The notes under the pieces are model-generated. The model ran no database searches. It was not told the origin of the DNA and was given only the letters and a program-made list of their open reading frames with translations. A stretch of DNA of 64,000 nucleotides from DATJLQ01 sp035509415 (GTDB lineage Bacteria > Pseudomonadota > Alphaproteobacteria > JACZXZ01): assembly GCA_035509415.1 (NCBI GenBank), contig DATJLQ010000233.1:58170-122169 (forward strand), in the 5' to 3' direction. This document shows positions 1-8,892 of the stretch, in pieces. Both the position numbers and the translations under genes were made by a program. Position 1 is the first letter of the stretch; each line of letters opens with the position of its first letter.

Positions 1-16
1 CGCCACGGCCCGGACC

Positions 17-775
17 TCAGCTCGCCTGGTCGTGGGCGCGCGTCGCCCAGAAGGTCACGTGGCGCTCGAGCCAGGCGAAGATCTCGTACATCACCACACC
101 CATGACCGCGACCACGACCAGGCCCGCGAACACGAGCGGCATGTCGAAGCGCCCGCCCGCGACCATCATGAGGTATCCGATGCCGGCGTTCGACGCGACC
201 GTCTCCGAGATCACCGATCCCACGAAGGCGAGGCCGATCGCGACCTTGAGGGAGGCGAAGAAATAGGGCATCGAGCGGGGAATGCCGATCTTGACCAGGA
301 TCTGCCATGGGCGCGCGCCGAGGACGCGCATCACGTCCTTGAGCTCCGGCTCGATGGTCGTGAGGCCCGCCGCGACGTTGACCATAATCGGGAAGAAGGC
401 GAGCAGGAACGCGATGATGACCGCCGGGATGGTGCCGATGCCGAACCACACCACCACGATCGGCATGAGCGCCACCTTCGGGATCGAGTTGAATCCGATC
501 ATCATCGGATAGACGCCGTCATAGACGAAGCGCGACGAGCCGATCGCGAGGCCGAGCAGCAATCCGAACAGGACCGCGAGGCCGAACCCCACCAAGGTCG
601 TGAACAGGGTCTGGAGCGCGTTGGTCGCGATCGGGTGCGCGTAGGCGACGAGCGCCGAGACGATCTCGGTCGGCGTCGGCAGGATGAAGTCCGCGACCTT
701 GAACGCCGTGCACACGAGCTGCCAGGCCAGGAGGAAGCCGATCGTAATGATCCAGGGCGTGAGCCGCTTCGTCAT
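17..775 (-). CDS. ABC transporter permease (SsuC/TauC type)
   Basis: This is an inner-membrane permease of the nitrate/sulfonate/taurine importer family, 252 aa, the usual length. About six hydrophobic segments are visible, beginning at residues 8-25. The cytoplasmic coupling loop with the EAA-like pattern (VMRVLGARPWQILVKIGIPRSMPY) lies near residue 150. The gene ends an operon that runs leftward from the Rieske oxygenase at 4116, and it starts 7 bp after the stop of its ATPase. No binding protein is adjacent; the nearest candidate of the right family is at 19167. The substrate cannot be read from the sequence. Family assignment is secure. Confidence 0.93.
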   Translation of the reverse strand: MTKRLTPWIITIGFLLAWQLVCTAFKVADFILPTPTEIVSALVAYAHPIATNALQTLFTTLVGFGLAVLFGLLLGLAIGSSRFVYDGVYPMMIGFNSIPKVALMPIVVVWFGIGTIPAVIIAFLLAFFPIMVNVAAGLTTIEPELKDVMRVLGARPWQILVKIGIPRSMPYFFASLKVAIGLAFVGSVISETVASNAGIGYLMMVAGGRFDMPLVFAGLVVVAVMGVVMYEIFAWLERHVTFWATRAHDQAS

Positions 776-782
776 GGCCGCC

Positions 783-1613
783 TCACGTCCCGCGATCGAG
801 CGCTATCTGCGCGCGCAAGGCGTGGGTGATCTCGATGAAGTCCTGCTCGTAGGTCACGTCGAGCCGGCGCGGGCGCGGGAACGGAATCGTCGTGCGCGAG
901 ACCACGCGCCCCGGGCGCGCGCTGATGACGTAGACCGTGTCGGCGAGATAGACCGCTTCGCGCAGATCGTGGGTCACGAGCACCACGGTCGGGCGCCGGC
1001 TCAGCCACAAATCCTGCACCACGTCCCACAGCTCCTCGCGCGTGAAGGGATCGAGGGCGGCGAAGGGCTCGTCGAGGAGAAGCTGCTGCGGCGCGTGGAT
1101 GAGGGCGCGGCACAACGAGCTGCGTTGCTGCATCCCGCCCGAGAGCTGCCACGGATACCTGCCCTCGAAGCCCGCGAGCCCGACGGCGGCCAGGAGCTTT
1201 TCCGCCTCGGCCTCGAATTCCGCGCGCTTGCGGCGGAACTGGGAGGCGTAGGGCTCGACGATCTCGAGCGGCAGGAGCACGTTCGCGAGCGTCGTGCGCC
1301 AGGGCAAGAGATTCGCGTGCTGGAACGCCATGCCGCAGATCTTCAAGGGCCCGGTCACGCGCTCGCCCGCGACCGTGACCCTGCCCGAGAGCGGCAGATG
1401 AAGGCCCGAGATGAGTTTCAGGAGCGAGGATTTGCCGCACCCGCTCGGCCCCACCACGGCGACGAACTCGCCGCGCCCGATCTCGAGCGAGGCGTTCTCG
1501 AGGGCGAGCGTCGGCGACGCGCCGCCATAGGTCAGGCTCGCATTTTCGACGACGATGAAGGGCGCAGCACCCGAGGCCCGCGCGTCGCTGCCGGCGTCAT
1601 TTCCGCTTTGCAC
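783..1613 (-). CDS. ABC transporter ATP-binding protein (SsuB/TauB type)
   Basis: This is the ATPase subunit that powers the permease at 17-775; 276 aa. Walker A (GPSGCGKSSL) is near residue 56, the ABC signature (LSGGMQQRSSLCRAL) near 158, and Walker B (LLLDEPFAALD) follows, with the switch-region HDLREAV. The start is a GTG at 1613, which overlaps the last 17 bases of the RraA gene, so the two are probably translationally coupled. It energises import of an unknown, probably organic, solute. The pair is duplicated at 7212-8839. Confidence 0.94.
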   Translation of the reverse strand: MQSGNDAGSDARASGAAPFIVVENASLTYGGASPTLALENASLEIGRGEFVAVVGPSGCGKSSLLKLISGLHLPLSGRVTVAGERVTGPLKICGMAFQHANLLPWRTTLANVLLPLEIVEPYASQFRRKRAEFEAEAEKLLAAVGLAGFEGRYPWQLSGGMQQRSSLCRALIHAPQQLLLDEPFAALDPFTREELWDVVQDLWLSRRPTVVLVTHDLREAVYLADTVYVISARPGRVVSRTTIPFPRPRRLDVTYEQDFIEITHALRAQIALDRGT

Positions 1614-2310
1614 GGTCCCAATCCTCGAATTCGGCGCGCGCGGACTCGCCCGGCGGATAAAGGCCCGCGAGGCTGCGCCCTTGGGCGATGCGCTCGGCGG
1701 CGAAGCCGTCGTAACGCGCGAGCCGCACCGCCTCCTCCGCGACCTCGACGGCGAGCGAAGCCGGGATCGCGACCACGCCTTCCGCGTCGCCCACGATCAC
1801 GTCGCCCGGAAAGATCGCGACCTTGGCGCAGCCGACCGGCTCATCGAGGGCCGCCGCGTGGAGGCGAAGGAAGCTCGGCGCCGGCGCGGGCCGCACATGG
1901 TAGGCGGGAAAGCCGAGCGCCGCGACCTCGGTCACGTCGCGATAGCCGCCATCGGTCACGACACCCGCGACACCGCGCGCCTTGAGCCGGCCGATCAGAA
2001 GATTGCCGCAGCAGCACGCCTCGGTCTCCTCGCCGGTCGCGAGCACGAGCACGCTTTCCGGCGGGCATTCCTCGAAGGCGCGCTGATGGAGGCCGAGGCC
2101 GCCGCCGGCCTTCCCCTCGAGATCCTCGCGCGCCGGAATGAAGCGGAGCGTGTAGGCAGGCCCCACCATGCGCGGCGTGTCGCGCGCGACCGGGATCACG
2201 CCGCGCAGAAGCACGTTCCTATAGCCGCGCCGATAGAGGCACGTGGTCAGGGTCGAGAGTCCGACCGCGCCGAGCTTCGCCCGCGTCTCGGCACTCAATG
2301 GGTGCGCCAT
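1597..2310 (-). CDS. RraA family protein (HMG/CHA aldolase-like)
   Basis: This 237-aa protein belongs to the RraA/dimethylmenaquinone-methyltransferase-like fold. In catabolic clusters such proteins are usually metal-dependent aldolases or decarboxylases (4-hydroxy-4-methyl-2-oxoglutarate or 4-carboxy-4-hydroxy-2-oxoadipate aldolase). The core pattern G-x-VTDGGYRD near residues 125-135 holds the Arg and Asp used by these aldolases. The sequence GDVIVGDAEGVVAIP, typical of the family, follows near residue 185. The ATG at 2310 is preceded by a strong GGAGGAGGCGG ribosome site. It lies between the Rieske oxygenase subunits and the ABC genes, which fits a lower-pathway lyase acting on a ring-cleavage product. 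The exact substrate is inferred, not seen. Confidence 0.88.
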   Translation of the reverse strand: MAHPLSAETRAKLGAVGLSTLTTCLYRRGYRNVLLRGVIPVARDTPRMVGPAYTLRFIPAREDLEGKAGGGLGLHQRAFEECPPESVLVLATGEETEACCCGNLLIGRLKARGVAGVVTDGGYRDVTEVAALGFPAYHVRPAPAPSFLRLHAAALDEPVGCAKVAIFPGDVIVGDAEGVVAIPASLAVEVAEEAVRLARYDGFAAERIAQGRSLAGLYPPGESARAEFEDWDRAKRK

Positions 2311-2370
2311 CCGCCTCCTCCGGAGCCCGCCTCGATCATAGCATCTCCCCTTACCCCCGACAGGCCGGCC

Positions 2371-2856
2371 CTAGAGCGGGATCGCGATCAGCGAGTCGAT
2401 CTTCGAGCCGTCGAGGATCACGGCGCGCGCGCGGAAACGGCAGCGTCCCTCCTCGCGCACGATCTCGTCGACATATTCGCCGCACGCGAACAGCGTCATC
2501 TCGCCCGTGAGCATGATGCGCACGCAAAGAAAGCTCGTGCGCACCTCGGCGCTGCCGTCCAGCCGCCGCGCGATCTCGCTCTCGGAAAGGACGTGCCGAT
2601 AGCGGTGGGGCTCGTAGACGTTGGCCTTCTCGGTCGCCTCGATGCGGTCGAACAGCATCGCGCGGTTCGAGCACAGCATGATCGAGAGCGGATAGCCGCG
2701 CTCGACGTTGTCGCGCGTCGTGATGCGGTAGCGGCATTGGGCGGCGAAGAATTCCGGCCAGCGTCCGAACTCGCCGCGGTCGAGCGCGTTGGCGTAGTCG
2801 CGCAGGAGGGCGCGGATCTCAGGCTCGCTGGGCGCGTCCTGCGCGGCCTCGCTCAT
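2371..2856 (-). CDS. Aromatic-ring-hydroxylating dioxygenase, beta subunit
   Basis: Small (beta) subunit of a Rieske non-heme iron oxygenase, 161 aa, with the NTF2/SnoaL-like pattern of the family: an acidic N-terminal helix (LRDYANALDRGEF), then RYRITTRDNVERGYPL, and a C-terminal beta-sheet ending in SLIAIPL. Beta subunits are structural and shape the alpha3beta3 hexamer. Its ATG follows the TAG of the alpha subunit with no intervening base, so the two should be made in equal amounts. It is the only beta subunit among the four Rieske oxygenases of this window. Confidence 0.9.
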   Translation of the reverse strand: MSEAAQDAPSEPEIRALLRDYANALDRGEFGRWPEFFAAQCRYRITTRDNVERGYPLSIMLCSNRAMLFDRIEATEKANVYEPHRYRHVLSESEIARRLDGSAEVRTSFLCVRIMLTGEMTLFACGEYVDEIVREEGRCRFRARAVILDGSKIDSLIAIPL

Positions 2857-4116
2857 CTAGAGGCCCGTGAGCGCGCGATAGCCGGTCCAGAAACCGCGCA
2901 CGCTGCCTTCCGACGCGCGCGAGCCCTCGATGGGCGCGATGCCGCGCCCGCCCAGCTCCATCACCGACGCCTTGTGTTTGTCGCCCTCGATGCTGCGCTG
3001 GATGAGCGCCCCCACCATGCCGTCCTCCATCGAGATGAGGCCGGCGGGGCCCATCATGTTCGCCTGCGCGAGGCGCTTCTCGCGCCGCGCTTCGTCGTCG
3101 TCGGCATAGCCGAAGGCGGTCCAATAGAGCTCGGTCTGGCGCGGCCCGAGCGGGCGCACGCGGCGGAAGGCGAGGCTATTGCGCAGCTGCTGCAGCACGA
3201 AGCACGGGAACACCGTCTGCACCGCGAGCGACACGCGGTCGCCGAAATCGTCCCAGAAGTCGGTCAGCACCGGGTCGCGCAGGCCGAAGCCGTAGGCCGA
3301 CAGATCGCCCGCGCGCATCTCTTTCGAGGTCTGGTAGATCTCGCCGCCCGGATCGACCGTCATCTTCGAATAGCTGATATGGTGCCAGCCGCGCGCCCCC
3401 ATCTCGATCCCGCCTTCCATGGTGAGGCGGTCCATCTTCATCACGCCATTGAAGGCGTGGAGCAAGGACGCGTGGTACGGGTCCTTGACGTTCTCCATGT
3501 AGAGCTTCCAATTGGAATGGAGCAGCTGGCTGTACTGGCCGAGGATTTCGATCGGCCGGCCGCACACGCGCTTGATGTTGGCGACATGGGCCGGGCCGAT
3601 GTAGGTCTCGAAGTCGGTCGTCTCGGCGCTGAAGGTGCCGAAGACGAGCCCGCAAATTCTGTGGGTACGCAGCCGGTCGAGCCCGTGCTCGTCCTTGCGG
3701 AACGAGGGCGGCATGCCGCCTTTCCCGCGCACGCCGCGCTCGAAGGCGACCGATTTCAGGTTGCCCGCGAGATCGAAGCACCAATTGTGATAGACGCACA
3801 TGAACTGGCGCGCGTTCCCGGACCGCGCCATGACGAGCTCGGTGCCCTTGTGCGAGCAGCGGTTGACGAAGGCGCGAATCTCGCCCGCCTCGTCGCGCAC
3901 CACGACGACCGGCGTGTCGCCGACATGGGACAGGACGTAGGCACCGGGCTCGGGCAACTCCGCCTCGAGGCCGAGGAAATGCCACGCAGGCCCGCGGAAG
4001 ATTTTCGCCTGCTCGAGACGGTAGACCTCCTCGTCGGAGAAGACGATGAAGGGAGCGCGTGCTACTCCTTCCTCGGGCCAGGCGACGCGGCGCTTGATCT
4101 CCTCGGCTGCGTCCAT
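2857..4116 (-). CDS. Rieske aromatic-ring-hydroxylating oxygenase, alpha subunit
   Basis: Catalytic subunit of a Rieske non-heme iron oxygenase; 419 aa from the ATG at 4116, which has GAGG seven bases upstream. An upstream TTG at 4152 is possible but has no ribosome site. The Rieske [2Fe-2S] ligands are visible as CSHKG and CVYHNW about residues 85-110. The mononuclear iron site appears as the stretch MENVKDPYHASLLHAF near residue 210 (two His, with an Asp later). It would insert one or two oxygen atoms into an aromatic or N-containing substrate using electrons from a reductase that is not encoded nearby. First gene of the operon reading to position 17. Confidence 0.93.
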   Translation of the reverse strand: MDAAEEIKRRVAWPEEGVARAPFIVFSDEEVYRLEQAKIFRGPAWHFLGLEAELPEPGAYVLSHVGDTPVVVVRDEAGEIRAFVNRCSHKGTELVMARSGNARQFMCVYHNWCFDLAGNLKSVAFERGVRGKGGMPPSFRKDEHGLDRLRTHRICGLVFGTFSAETTDFETYIGPAHVANIKRVCGRPIEILGQYSQLLHSNWKLYMENVKDPYHASLLHAFNGVMKMDRLTMEGGIEMGARGWHHISYSKMTVDPGGEIYQTSKEMRAGDLSAYGFGLRDPVLTDFWDDFGDRVSLAVQTVFPCFVLQQLRNSLAFRRVRPLGPRQTELYWTAFGYADDDEARREKRLAQANMMGPAGLISMEDGMVGALIQRSIEGDKHKASVMELGGRGIAPIEGSRASEGSVRGFWTGYRALTGL

Positions 4117-4194
4117 GGCCTCAAGTCGCTCCGGGGCCCCGATCGACGGCAAGGAATCTTGACTTGGACGGGCCCATAGTGCTTATTATTAAAG

Positions 4195-4202
4195 GGTATA
4201 CC
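4195..4202. promoter_or_regulatory. Candidate operator GGTATACC
   Basis: A perfect 8-bp palindrome lies in the 255-bp divergent intergenic region between the Rieske operon (minus) and the aldolase/hydantoinase operon (plus), next to AT-rich TATTATTAA that could serve as a -10 element. The same word, or GGTATGCC, recurs at 10360, 17034 and 17227. Assignment to the GntR/FCD regulator at 9647-10345 is inference. Confidence 0.5.
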
Positions 4203-4371
4203 GTAAGAATTCAACCCATGTACCACGACGTGAATCGGCCCGCGGCGCGGTCCCCGAAGGCGCCGCTGAAGCCGGGCCCGTCTCGAATCGGCCCGCCCCA
4301 TGCCGCCGCGCGGACGCACGCTCGCCGATGCGAACCGAGCCCGTCCTTCGTCTAGGGAGATCGATCGAATC

Positions 4372-5322
4372 ATGACGAATCCGCTGACCGAGAGCGCCAA
4401 GGGCGTATTCATCATCGCCGCCACCCCGTTCACCGACGCGGGTGCCATCGATTGGCCGAGCGTCGACACGATGGTCGAGTTCTATCTCGGCCACGGGGTC
4501 GACGGCATGACGATCCTGGGCATGATGGGCGAGGCGCAGAAGCTGCTCGAGAGCGAATCGCTCGAGTTCACGCGCACCGTGCTGCGCCGCGTCGCGGGCC
4601 GCGTGCCGGTCGTGGTCGGCGTGAGCAGCCCCGGAACCGCGGGCCTGGTCAAGCTGAGCACGGTGGCGATGGAGGCGGGTGCTGCCGGGGTCATGATCGC
4701 CCCCATCCCCGGCATCAAGACCGAGACCCAGCTCCGCGCCTATTTCGACGACGTGATCGCGGCGCTCGGGCCGTCGGTGCCCGTGGTCTATCAGGATTAT
4801 CCGCAATCGACCGGCGTCAACATCTCGGCCGACTGCTTCGTCTCGATGGTCGACGCGCACCAGAGCCTCGTCATGTTCAAGCACGAGGACTGGCCGGGCC
4901 TGCGCAAGCTTGCGCGCATCCGGAAGGCGTGCAACGGCACGCTCCATCGGCGCGTGAGCATTCTCGCGGGCAATGGCGGACTCTATTTGCCGCAGGAGCT
5001 GCGGCGCGGCGCCGACGGGGCCATGACCGGCTTCGCGTTTCCCGAGATGCTGGTGGGCGTGTGCCGGCTCCACGCCGCGGGCAAGAGTGCGGAGGCCGAG
5101 GATTTGTTCGACACATATCTCCCGCTCGTGTGCTACGAGCAGCAGCCGGGCATCGGGCTCGCGATCCGGAAGGAAATCCTGCGCCGGCGCGGCGCGTTCC
5201 GCTCGGCCGCCCTGCGCGCGCCGGGGCCCAAGCTCGACGCCGACGACATGCGCGAGATCGATGCGCTGCTTGCGCGCTTGGCCGAGCGCCTCGACCGGGT
5301 CGGGCGCCAGGCCGCGGCCTAG
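4372..5322 (+). CDS. DHDPS/NAL-superfamily aldolase (DapA-like)
   Basis: A 316-aa class I aldolase of the dihydrodipicolinate synthase/N-acetylneuraminate lyase superfamily. The start at 4372 is chosen because AGGGAGA precedes it by 11 bases; an upstream ATG at 4300 lacks this. The Schiff-base Lys is in VMFKHEDWPG near residue 167, and the partner Tyr is in VVYQDYPQSTG near residue 139. In catabolic clusters this fold cleaves or forms 4-hydroxy-2-oxo acids, or dehydrates sugar acids. Here it precedes the hydantoinase by 23 bp in one operon. It is not likely to be the biosynthetic DapA, given the setting and divergent residues. Confidence 0.88.
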   Translation: MTNPLTESAKGVFIIAATPFTDAGAIDWPSVDTMVEFYLGHGVDGMTILGMMGEAQKLLESESLEFTRTVLRRVAGRVPVVVGVSSPGTAGLVKLSTVAMEAGAAGVMIAPIPGIKTETQLRAYFDDVIAALGPSVPVVYQDYPQSTGVNISADCFVSMVDAHQSLVMFKHEDWPGLRKLARIRKACNGTLHRRVSILAGNGGLYLPQELRRGADGAMTGFAFPEMLVGVCRLHAAGKSAEAEDLFDTYLPLVCYEQQPGIGLAIRKEILRRRGAFRSAALRAPGPKLDADDMREIDALLARLAERLDRVGRQAAA

Positions 5323-5345
5323 GCCGCGAAGCGGAGATCGGGCGA

Positions 5346-6812
5346 ATGGCCGAATTCGATCTTGTCCTGCGTAATGCGACGGTCGCGACCGCAATCGACC
5401 TTTACCGCGCCGACATCGGCGTCAAGGACGGACGCATCTCGGCCCTCGGCGCCAAGCTCGGCGCGGGCGCGCGCGAGGTCGACGTCGCGGGCCGCATCGT
5501 GACCCCGGGCGGGGTCGACAGCCATTGCCATATCGAGCAGAAATCCGCCGCGGGCGTCATGACCGCGGACGATTTCTTCACCGGCACGCGCTCGGCCGCG
5601 TGCGGCGGCACGACCACGGTCATCCCCTTCGCGGCCCAGCATCGCGGCATGTCGATCCGCCAGGTGGTCAAGGACTATCACGCGTGCGCGACGCCCAAGG
5701 CCGCGGTCGACTACGCGTTCCACCTGATCCTGACCGACCCGACCGAGCAGGTGCTGGGCCAGGAGCTTCCGGCGCTCATCCGCGACGGCTACACCTCGTT
5801 CAAGATCTACATGACCTACGACGCGCTCAAGCTCGACGACCGGCAGATTCTCGACGTGCTCTCGGTCGCGCGGCGCGAAGGCGCCTTCGTCATGGTCCAT
5901 GCCGAGAATCACGAGATCATCGGCTGGCTCAGCGAGCGCCTGATCGCGAGCGGCCACACCGCACCCAAGTTCCACGCCTTCGCCCACGTCAAGACCGCGG
6001 AGCGCGAGGCGACCCACCGCGCCATCTCGCTCGCCGAGCTGGTCGACGTACCGATGCTCGTGGTCCATGTCTCGTCGGGCGAGGCGATCGAGCAGATCCG
6101 TTGGGCGCAGGCGCGCGGCCTCAAGATCTACGGCGAGACCTGCCCGCAGTACCTTTTCCTCACCGAGGACGATCTCGACCGGCCCGGCTTCGAGGGCGCC
6201 AAATACATGTGCAGCCCGCCGCCGCGCGACGCGGCGAACCAGGAGCTGGTCTGGGCGGGCCTCAAGAGCGGCGTGTTCCAGGTCTTCTCGTCCGACCACG
6301 CGGCCTACCGCTACAACGATCCCGAGGGCAAGATGCGCGCCGGGACCCACGCGCACTTCAAGAAGGTGCCGAACGGCGTGCCCGGGCTCGAGGTGCGCAT
6401 GCCGTTGCTGTTCTCCGAGGGGGTCGGCAAGGGCCGCATCGACCTCGCCCAGTTCGTGGCCTTGACCGCGACCAACGCCGCCAAGCTCTACGGTCTCTAT
6501 CCGCGGAAGGGCACCATCGCGATCGGTAGCGACGCCGATCTCGTGGTGTGGGACGCGGAGCGCGAGGTCACCATCTCCCAGTCCCTGCTGCACGACGCGA
6601 TGGACTACACGCCCTACGAAGGGCGGCGCGTCAAGGGCTGGCCCGCGGCGACCTATCTCCGCGGCGAGCCGGTGTGGGAGAATGGCAAGTTCCTGGGTGC
6701 GGCGGGAAACGGCCGCTTCCTTCCCTGCGCGCTCTCGCCCGCGGCGAAGCCCTTGGGCCGCCGGGTCACGAAATTCGACCCCGCGAGCGCGACCCTCGAC
6801 GGCGCGAACTGA
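5346..6812 (+). CDS. Dihydropyrimidinase / D-hydantoinase
   Basis: A 488-aa cyclic amidohydrolase that opens the ring of dihydropyrimidines, hydantoins or related cyclic ureides/imides to N-carbamoyl acids. The binuclear metal site is complete: DSHCHIEQ near residue 58, the carbamylated Lys in SFKIYMTYD near 155, HAENHE near 187, VVHVSSGE near 240, and the Asp in FSSDHAAYR near 317. The start at 5346 is the first Met that aligns with the family N-terminus (MAEFDLVLRNATV). It follows the DHDPS-like gene, suggesting hydrolysis and carbon-carbon cleavage in one pathway. It ends 10 bp from the convergent NIPSNAP gene. Confidence 0.95.
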   Translation: MAEFDLVLRNATVATAIDLYRADIGVKDGRISALGAKLGAGAREVDVAGRIVTPGGVDSHCHIEQKSAAGVMTADDFFTGTRSAACGGTTTVIPFAAQHRGMSIRQVVKDYHACATPKAAVDYAFHLILTDPTEQVLGQELPALIRDGYTSFKIYMTYDALKLDDRQILDVLSVARREGAFVMVHAENHEIIGWLSERLIASGHTAPKFHAFAHVKTAEREATHRAISLAELVDVPMLVVHVSSGEAIEQIRWAQARGLKIYGETCPQYLFLTEDDLDRPGFEGAKYMCSPPPRDAANQELVWAGLKSGVFQVFSSDHAAYRYNDPEGKMRAGTHAHFKKVPNGVPGLEVRMPLLFSEGVGKGRIDLAQFVALTATNAAKLYGLYPRKGTIAIGSDADLVVWDAEREVTISQSLLHDAMDYTPYEGRRVKGWPAATYLRGEPVWENGKFLGAAGNGRFLPCALSPAAKPLGRRVTKFDPASATLDGAN

Positions 6813-6822
6813 AGGCCCTGCC

Positions 6823-7137
6823 CTATTTGATCGGCGAGAAGGGGGCCGGCAGGAGAATCCGGTTTTCCTGGCGCAGGATCACGGGCGGGCTGTTGCGCAA
6901 GTACTCGAGCCAGTCCGGCTCTTGCGCGAGCGCCGCGCGCCGCTTCTCGCGATCGGCGTAGCTCTCATAGCCCCAAAGCTGGATCGCCTGGTTGAGCTCG
7001 CCGATGTCGGCCTGGAAGAAGCCGAGGAAGTTGCCCAGGACGCGCTTCATGATCGGGAGCCCGTTGGCGCCGAAATACTCGACATAGGGCTTCATCTTGC
7101 CGACCTGGATCGTGTAGGTGCGTTGCTCGACGATCAT
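6823..7137 (-). CDS. NIPSNAP family protein
   Basis: A 104-aa ferredoxin-like alpha/beta-barrel protein; the opening MIVEQRTYTIQVGKM and the LWGYESYADRE core are diagnostic for NIPSNAP. The start is set by GGAGGAAACG just upstream; longer readings have no signal. Such proteins are common in catabolic operons of alphaproteobacteria and their biochemical role is not settled. It is the last gene of the minus-strand series that includes the second ABC pair and the hydantoin racemase. Confidence 0.88.
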   Translation of the reverse strand: MIVEQRTYTIQVGKMKPYVEYFGANGLPIMKRVLGNFLGFFQADIGELNQAIQLWGYESYADREKRRAALAQEPDWLEYLRNSPPVILRQENRILLPAPFSPIK

Positions 7138-7211
7138 CGTTTCCTCCGTCGCTTGGGTTCGTGCCGAAGTTTGGGGTCGGGGGCCGTGGGCGCGGCACCC
7201 CGGGGAAGGTC

Positions 7212-8063
7212 TCACGCGTCGTGGTGCTCGTCCGCGCGCACCGAGATGTGCCAGGGGAGCAGCAGGCGCTCGATGTAGCCGATCACCCAGAAGAACAGGA
7301 TGCCCAGCACCGACAGCAGCACGATCGCCGAGAACTGGCGCGCGACGTTGAGGTCGGCCGTCGCCATCATGATGACGTAGCCGAGCCCGCCGTCCGCCCC
7401 CACGAATTCGGCGACCACGGCGCCGATCACGGCGAGCACGGTCGCGACCTTGAGGCCGGCGAAGATGCTCGGCAGCGCGTTGGGCAGCCGGAAGCGCCAG
7501 AAGACCTGGAACATGTTGGCGCCCATCGAGCGCGCGAGGTTGAGCATGTTGGGCGAGAGCGACTTCAGGCCCACCACCGCGTTGATGATGATCGGGAAGA
7601 ACGTGACCAGGATCACGATCACGATCTTGGGCAACAGGCCGAAGCCGAACCAGCTCAGCAGCAGCGGCGCCACGGCGACCTTGGGGATCGTCTGCGAGCC
7701 CACGATGAGCGGATAGATCGAGCGCTCGAAGGTGCGCGAGTAGGTGAACAGGATCGCGAGCGGCATGCCGATCGCGATGCTCAGGAGATAGCCGAGGCCG
7801 ACCTCGAACGCGGTGACGCCGGTCTGGCGCACGAGGATGTCGCGGTTCGCGATCAGGTCCTTGAGGATCGCGTAGGGCGACGGCAGGAGGAAGCTCGGCG
7901 TATGGAGGAGGTTCGTCGCGAGCTGCCAGATGGCGATGAACGCGACCGCCGTCAGCGCCGCGTAGGGGATGCGGAAGCGCCGCGCCGCGGCGGCGCCGGT
8001 GTCGATGCTCGCGAGCTCGGCGGTCGCGGCCTCGTCCTCGGCGATGGTGGGGGGTGCGGTCAC
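7212..8063 (-). CDS. ABC transporter permease (SsuC type), second copy
   Basis: A 283-aa permease of the sulfonate/taurine/pyrimidine-precursor importer family. The start is probably the GTG at 8063, two bases after the stop of its ATPase, giving a hydrophilic N-terminus of about 30 residues. Around six membrane segments follow, with the coupling loop LARSMGANMFQVFWRFRLPNALP near residue 190. It is only distantly similar to the permease at 17-775, so the two sets are probably separate importers rather than a recent duplication. The HydX/ThiY-type importers next to hydantoinases belong to this family. Confidence 0.93.
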   Translation of the reverse strand: MTAPPTIAEDEAATAELASIDTGAAAARRFRIPYAALTAVAFIAIWQLATNLLHTPSFLLPSPYAILKDLIANRDILVRQTGVTAFEVGLGYLLSIAIGMPLAILFTYSRTFERSIYPLIVGSQTIPKVAVAPLLLSWFGFGLLPKIVIVILVTFFPIIINAVVGLKSLSPNMLNLARSMGANMFQVFWRFRLPNALPSIFAGLKVATVLAVIGAVVAEFVGADGGLGYVIMMATADLNVARQFSAIVLLSVLGILFFWVIGYIERLLLPWHISVRADEHHDA

Positions 8064-8065
8064 GG

Positions 8066-8839
8066 TCAATTCTCGCGCAGCACGCCGATCGCCTCGAACA
8101 CGCGGCTGATGCGGTCGCTGTAGGCGGCGAAGGCGGGCGTCTGGCGGATCGCGAGCGAGCGTGGCCGCGGGAGATCGATGGTGACGATGTCCTCGACCTT
8201 GCCCGGGCGCGCCGACATGATGATCACGCGGTCGCTCAAGAAGATCGCCTCCGGCACCGAATGGGTCACGAACAGCACGGTCTTGCGCGTCTCCTGCCAG
8301 AAGCGCAGGAGATCGATGTTGAGCTGGTCGCGCGTGAGGGCATCGAGTGCGCCGAACGGCTCGTCCATCAAAAGCAGGAGCGGATCGTGCAGGAGCGCGC
8401 GGCAGATCGAGACGCGCTGACGCATCCCGCCCGAGAGCTCGTGCGGGTACATCTTCTCGAATCCCTGGAGCCCGACGAGGGCCAGGAGCTCGCGCGCGCG
8501 CTTCTCCATCGGAGCGCGCGGGAGGCGCCTGATGTCGGCCTGGATCATCACGTTCTCGAGCACCGTGCGCCAATCGAGGAGCGCGTCCTGCTGGAACACG
8601 ATGCCGAGATCGGTGTAGGGCCCGGTCACCTGGGCGCCGTCGATACGCACCGCGCCGGTCGAGGGCGGCGTGAGGCCGCTCACGATCATGAGAAGCGTGC
8701 TCTTGCCGCACCCGCTCGGCCCCACGATCGAGACGAACTCGCTCTTGTCGATGCCGATGCCGACGGTCTCGAGCGCCTGGATGGCGCCGCCGTGGCTGCT
8801 CGCATACCGCTTGGAAACGCTTTCGATCGAGATGAACAT
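8066..8839 (-). CDS. ABC transporter ATP-binding protein (SsuB type), second copy
   Basis: A 257-aa ATPase partner of the permease at 7212. Walker A GPSGCGKSTL (near residue 40), signature LSGGMRQRVSICRAL (near 140) and Walker B LLLMDEPFGALDAL are intact, as is the switch His in VTHSVPEA. It lies between the racemase gene and the permease. Its presence beside the hydantoin-racemase-like gene suggests that the importer carries the cyclic substrate of the hydantoinase. That link is inference. Confidence 0.94.
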   Translation of the reverse strand: MFISIESVSKRYASSHGGAIQALETVGIGIDKSEFVSIVGPSGCGKSTLLMIVSGLTPPSTGAVRIDGAQVTGPYTDLGIVFQQDALLDWRTVLENVMIQADIRRLPRAPMEKRARELLALVGLQGFEKMYPHELSGGMRQRVSICRALLHDPLLLLMDEPFGALDALTRDQLNIDLLRFWQETRKTVLFVTHSVPEAIFLSDRVIIMSARPGKVEDIVTIDLPRPRSLAIRQTPAFAAYSDRISRVFEAIGVLREN

Positions 8840-8892
8840 CGCTCGCGCCGCGTTCGCTTTTCCCTAACGTATCGGATCGGGCTCCGGACCTC

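Noticed and set aside
1555..4179. An 874-codon plus-strand frame over the RraA and Rieske genes
   Set aside because: Antisense shadow of well-recognised minus-strand enzymes; low-complexity Arg/Ala/His composition and no ribosome site.
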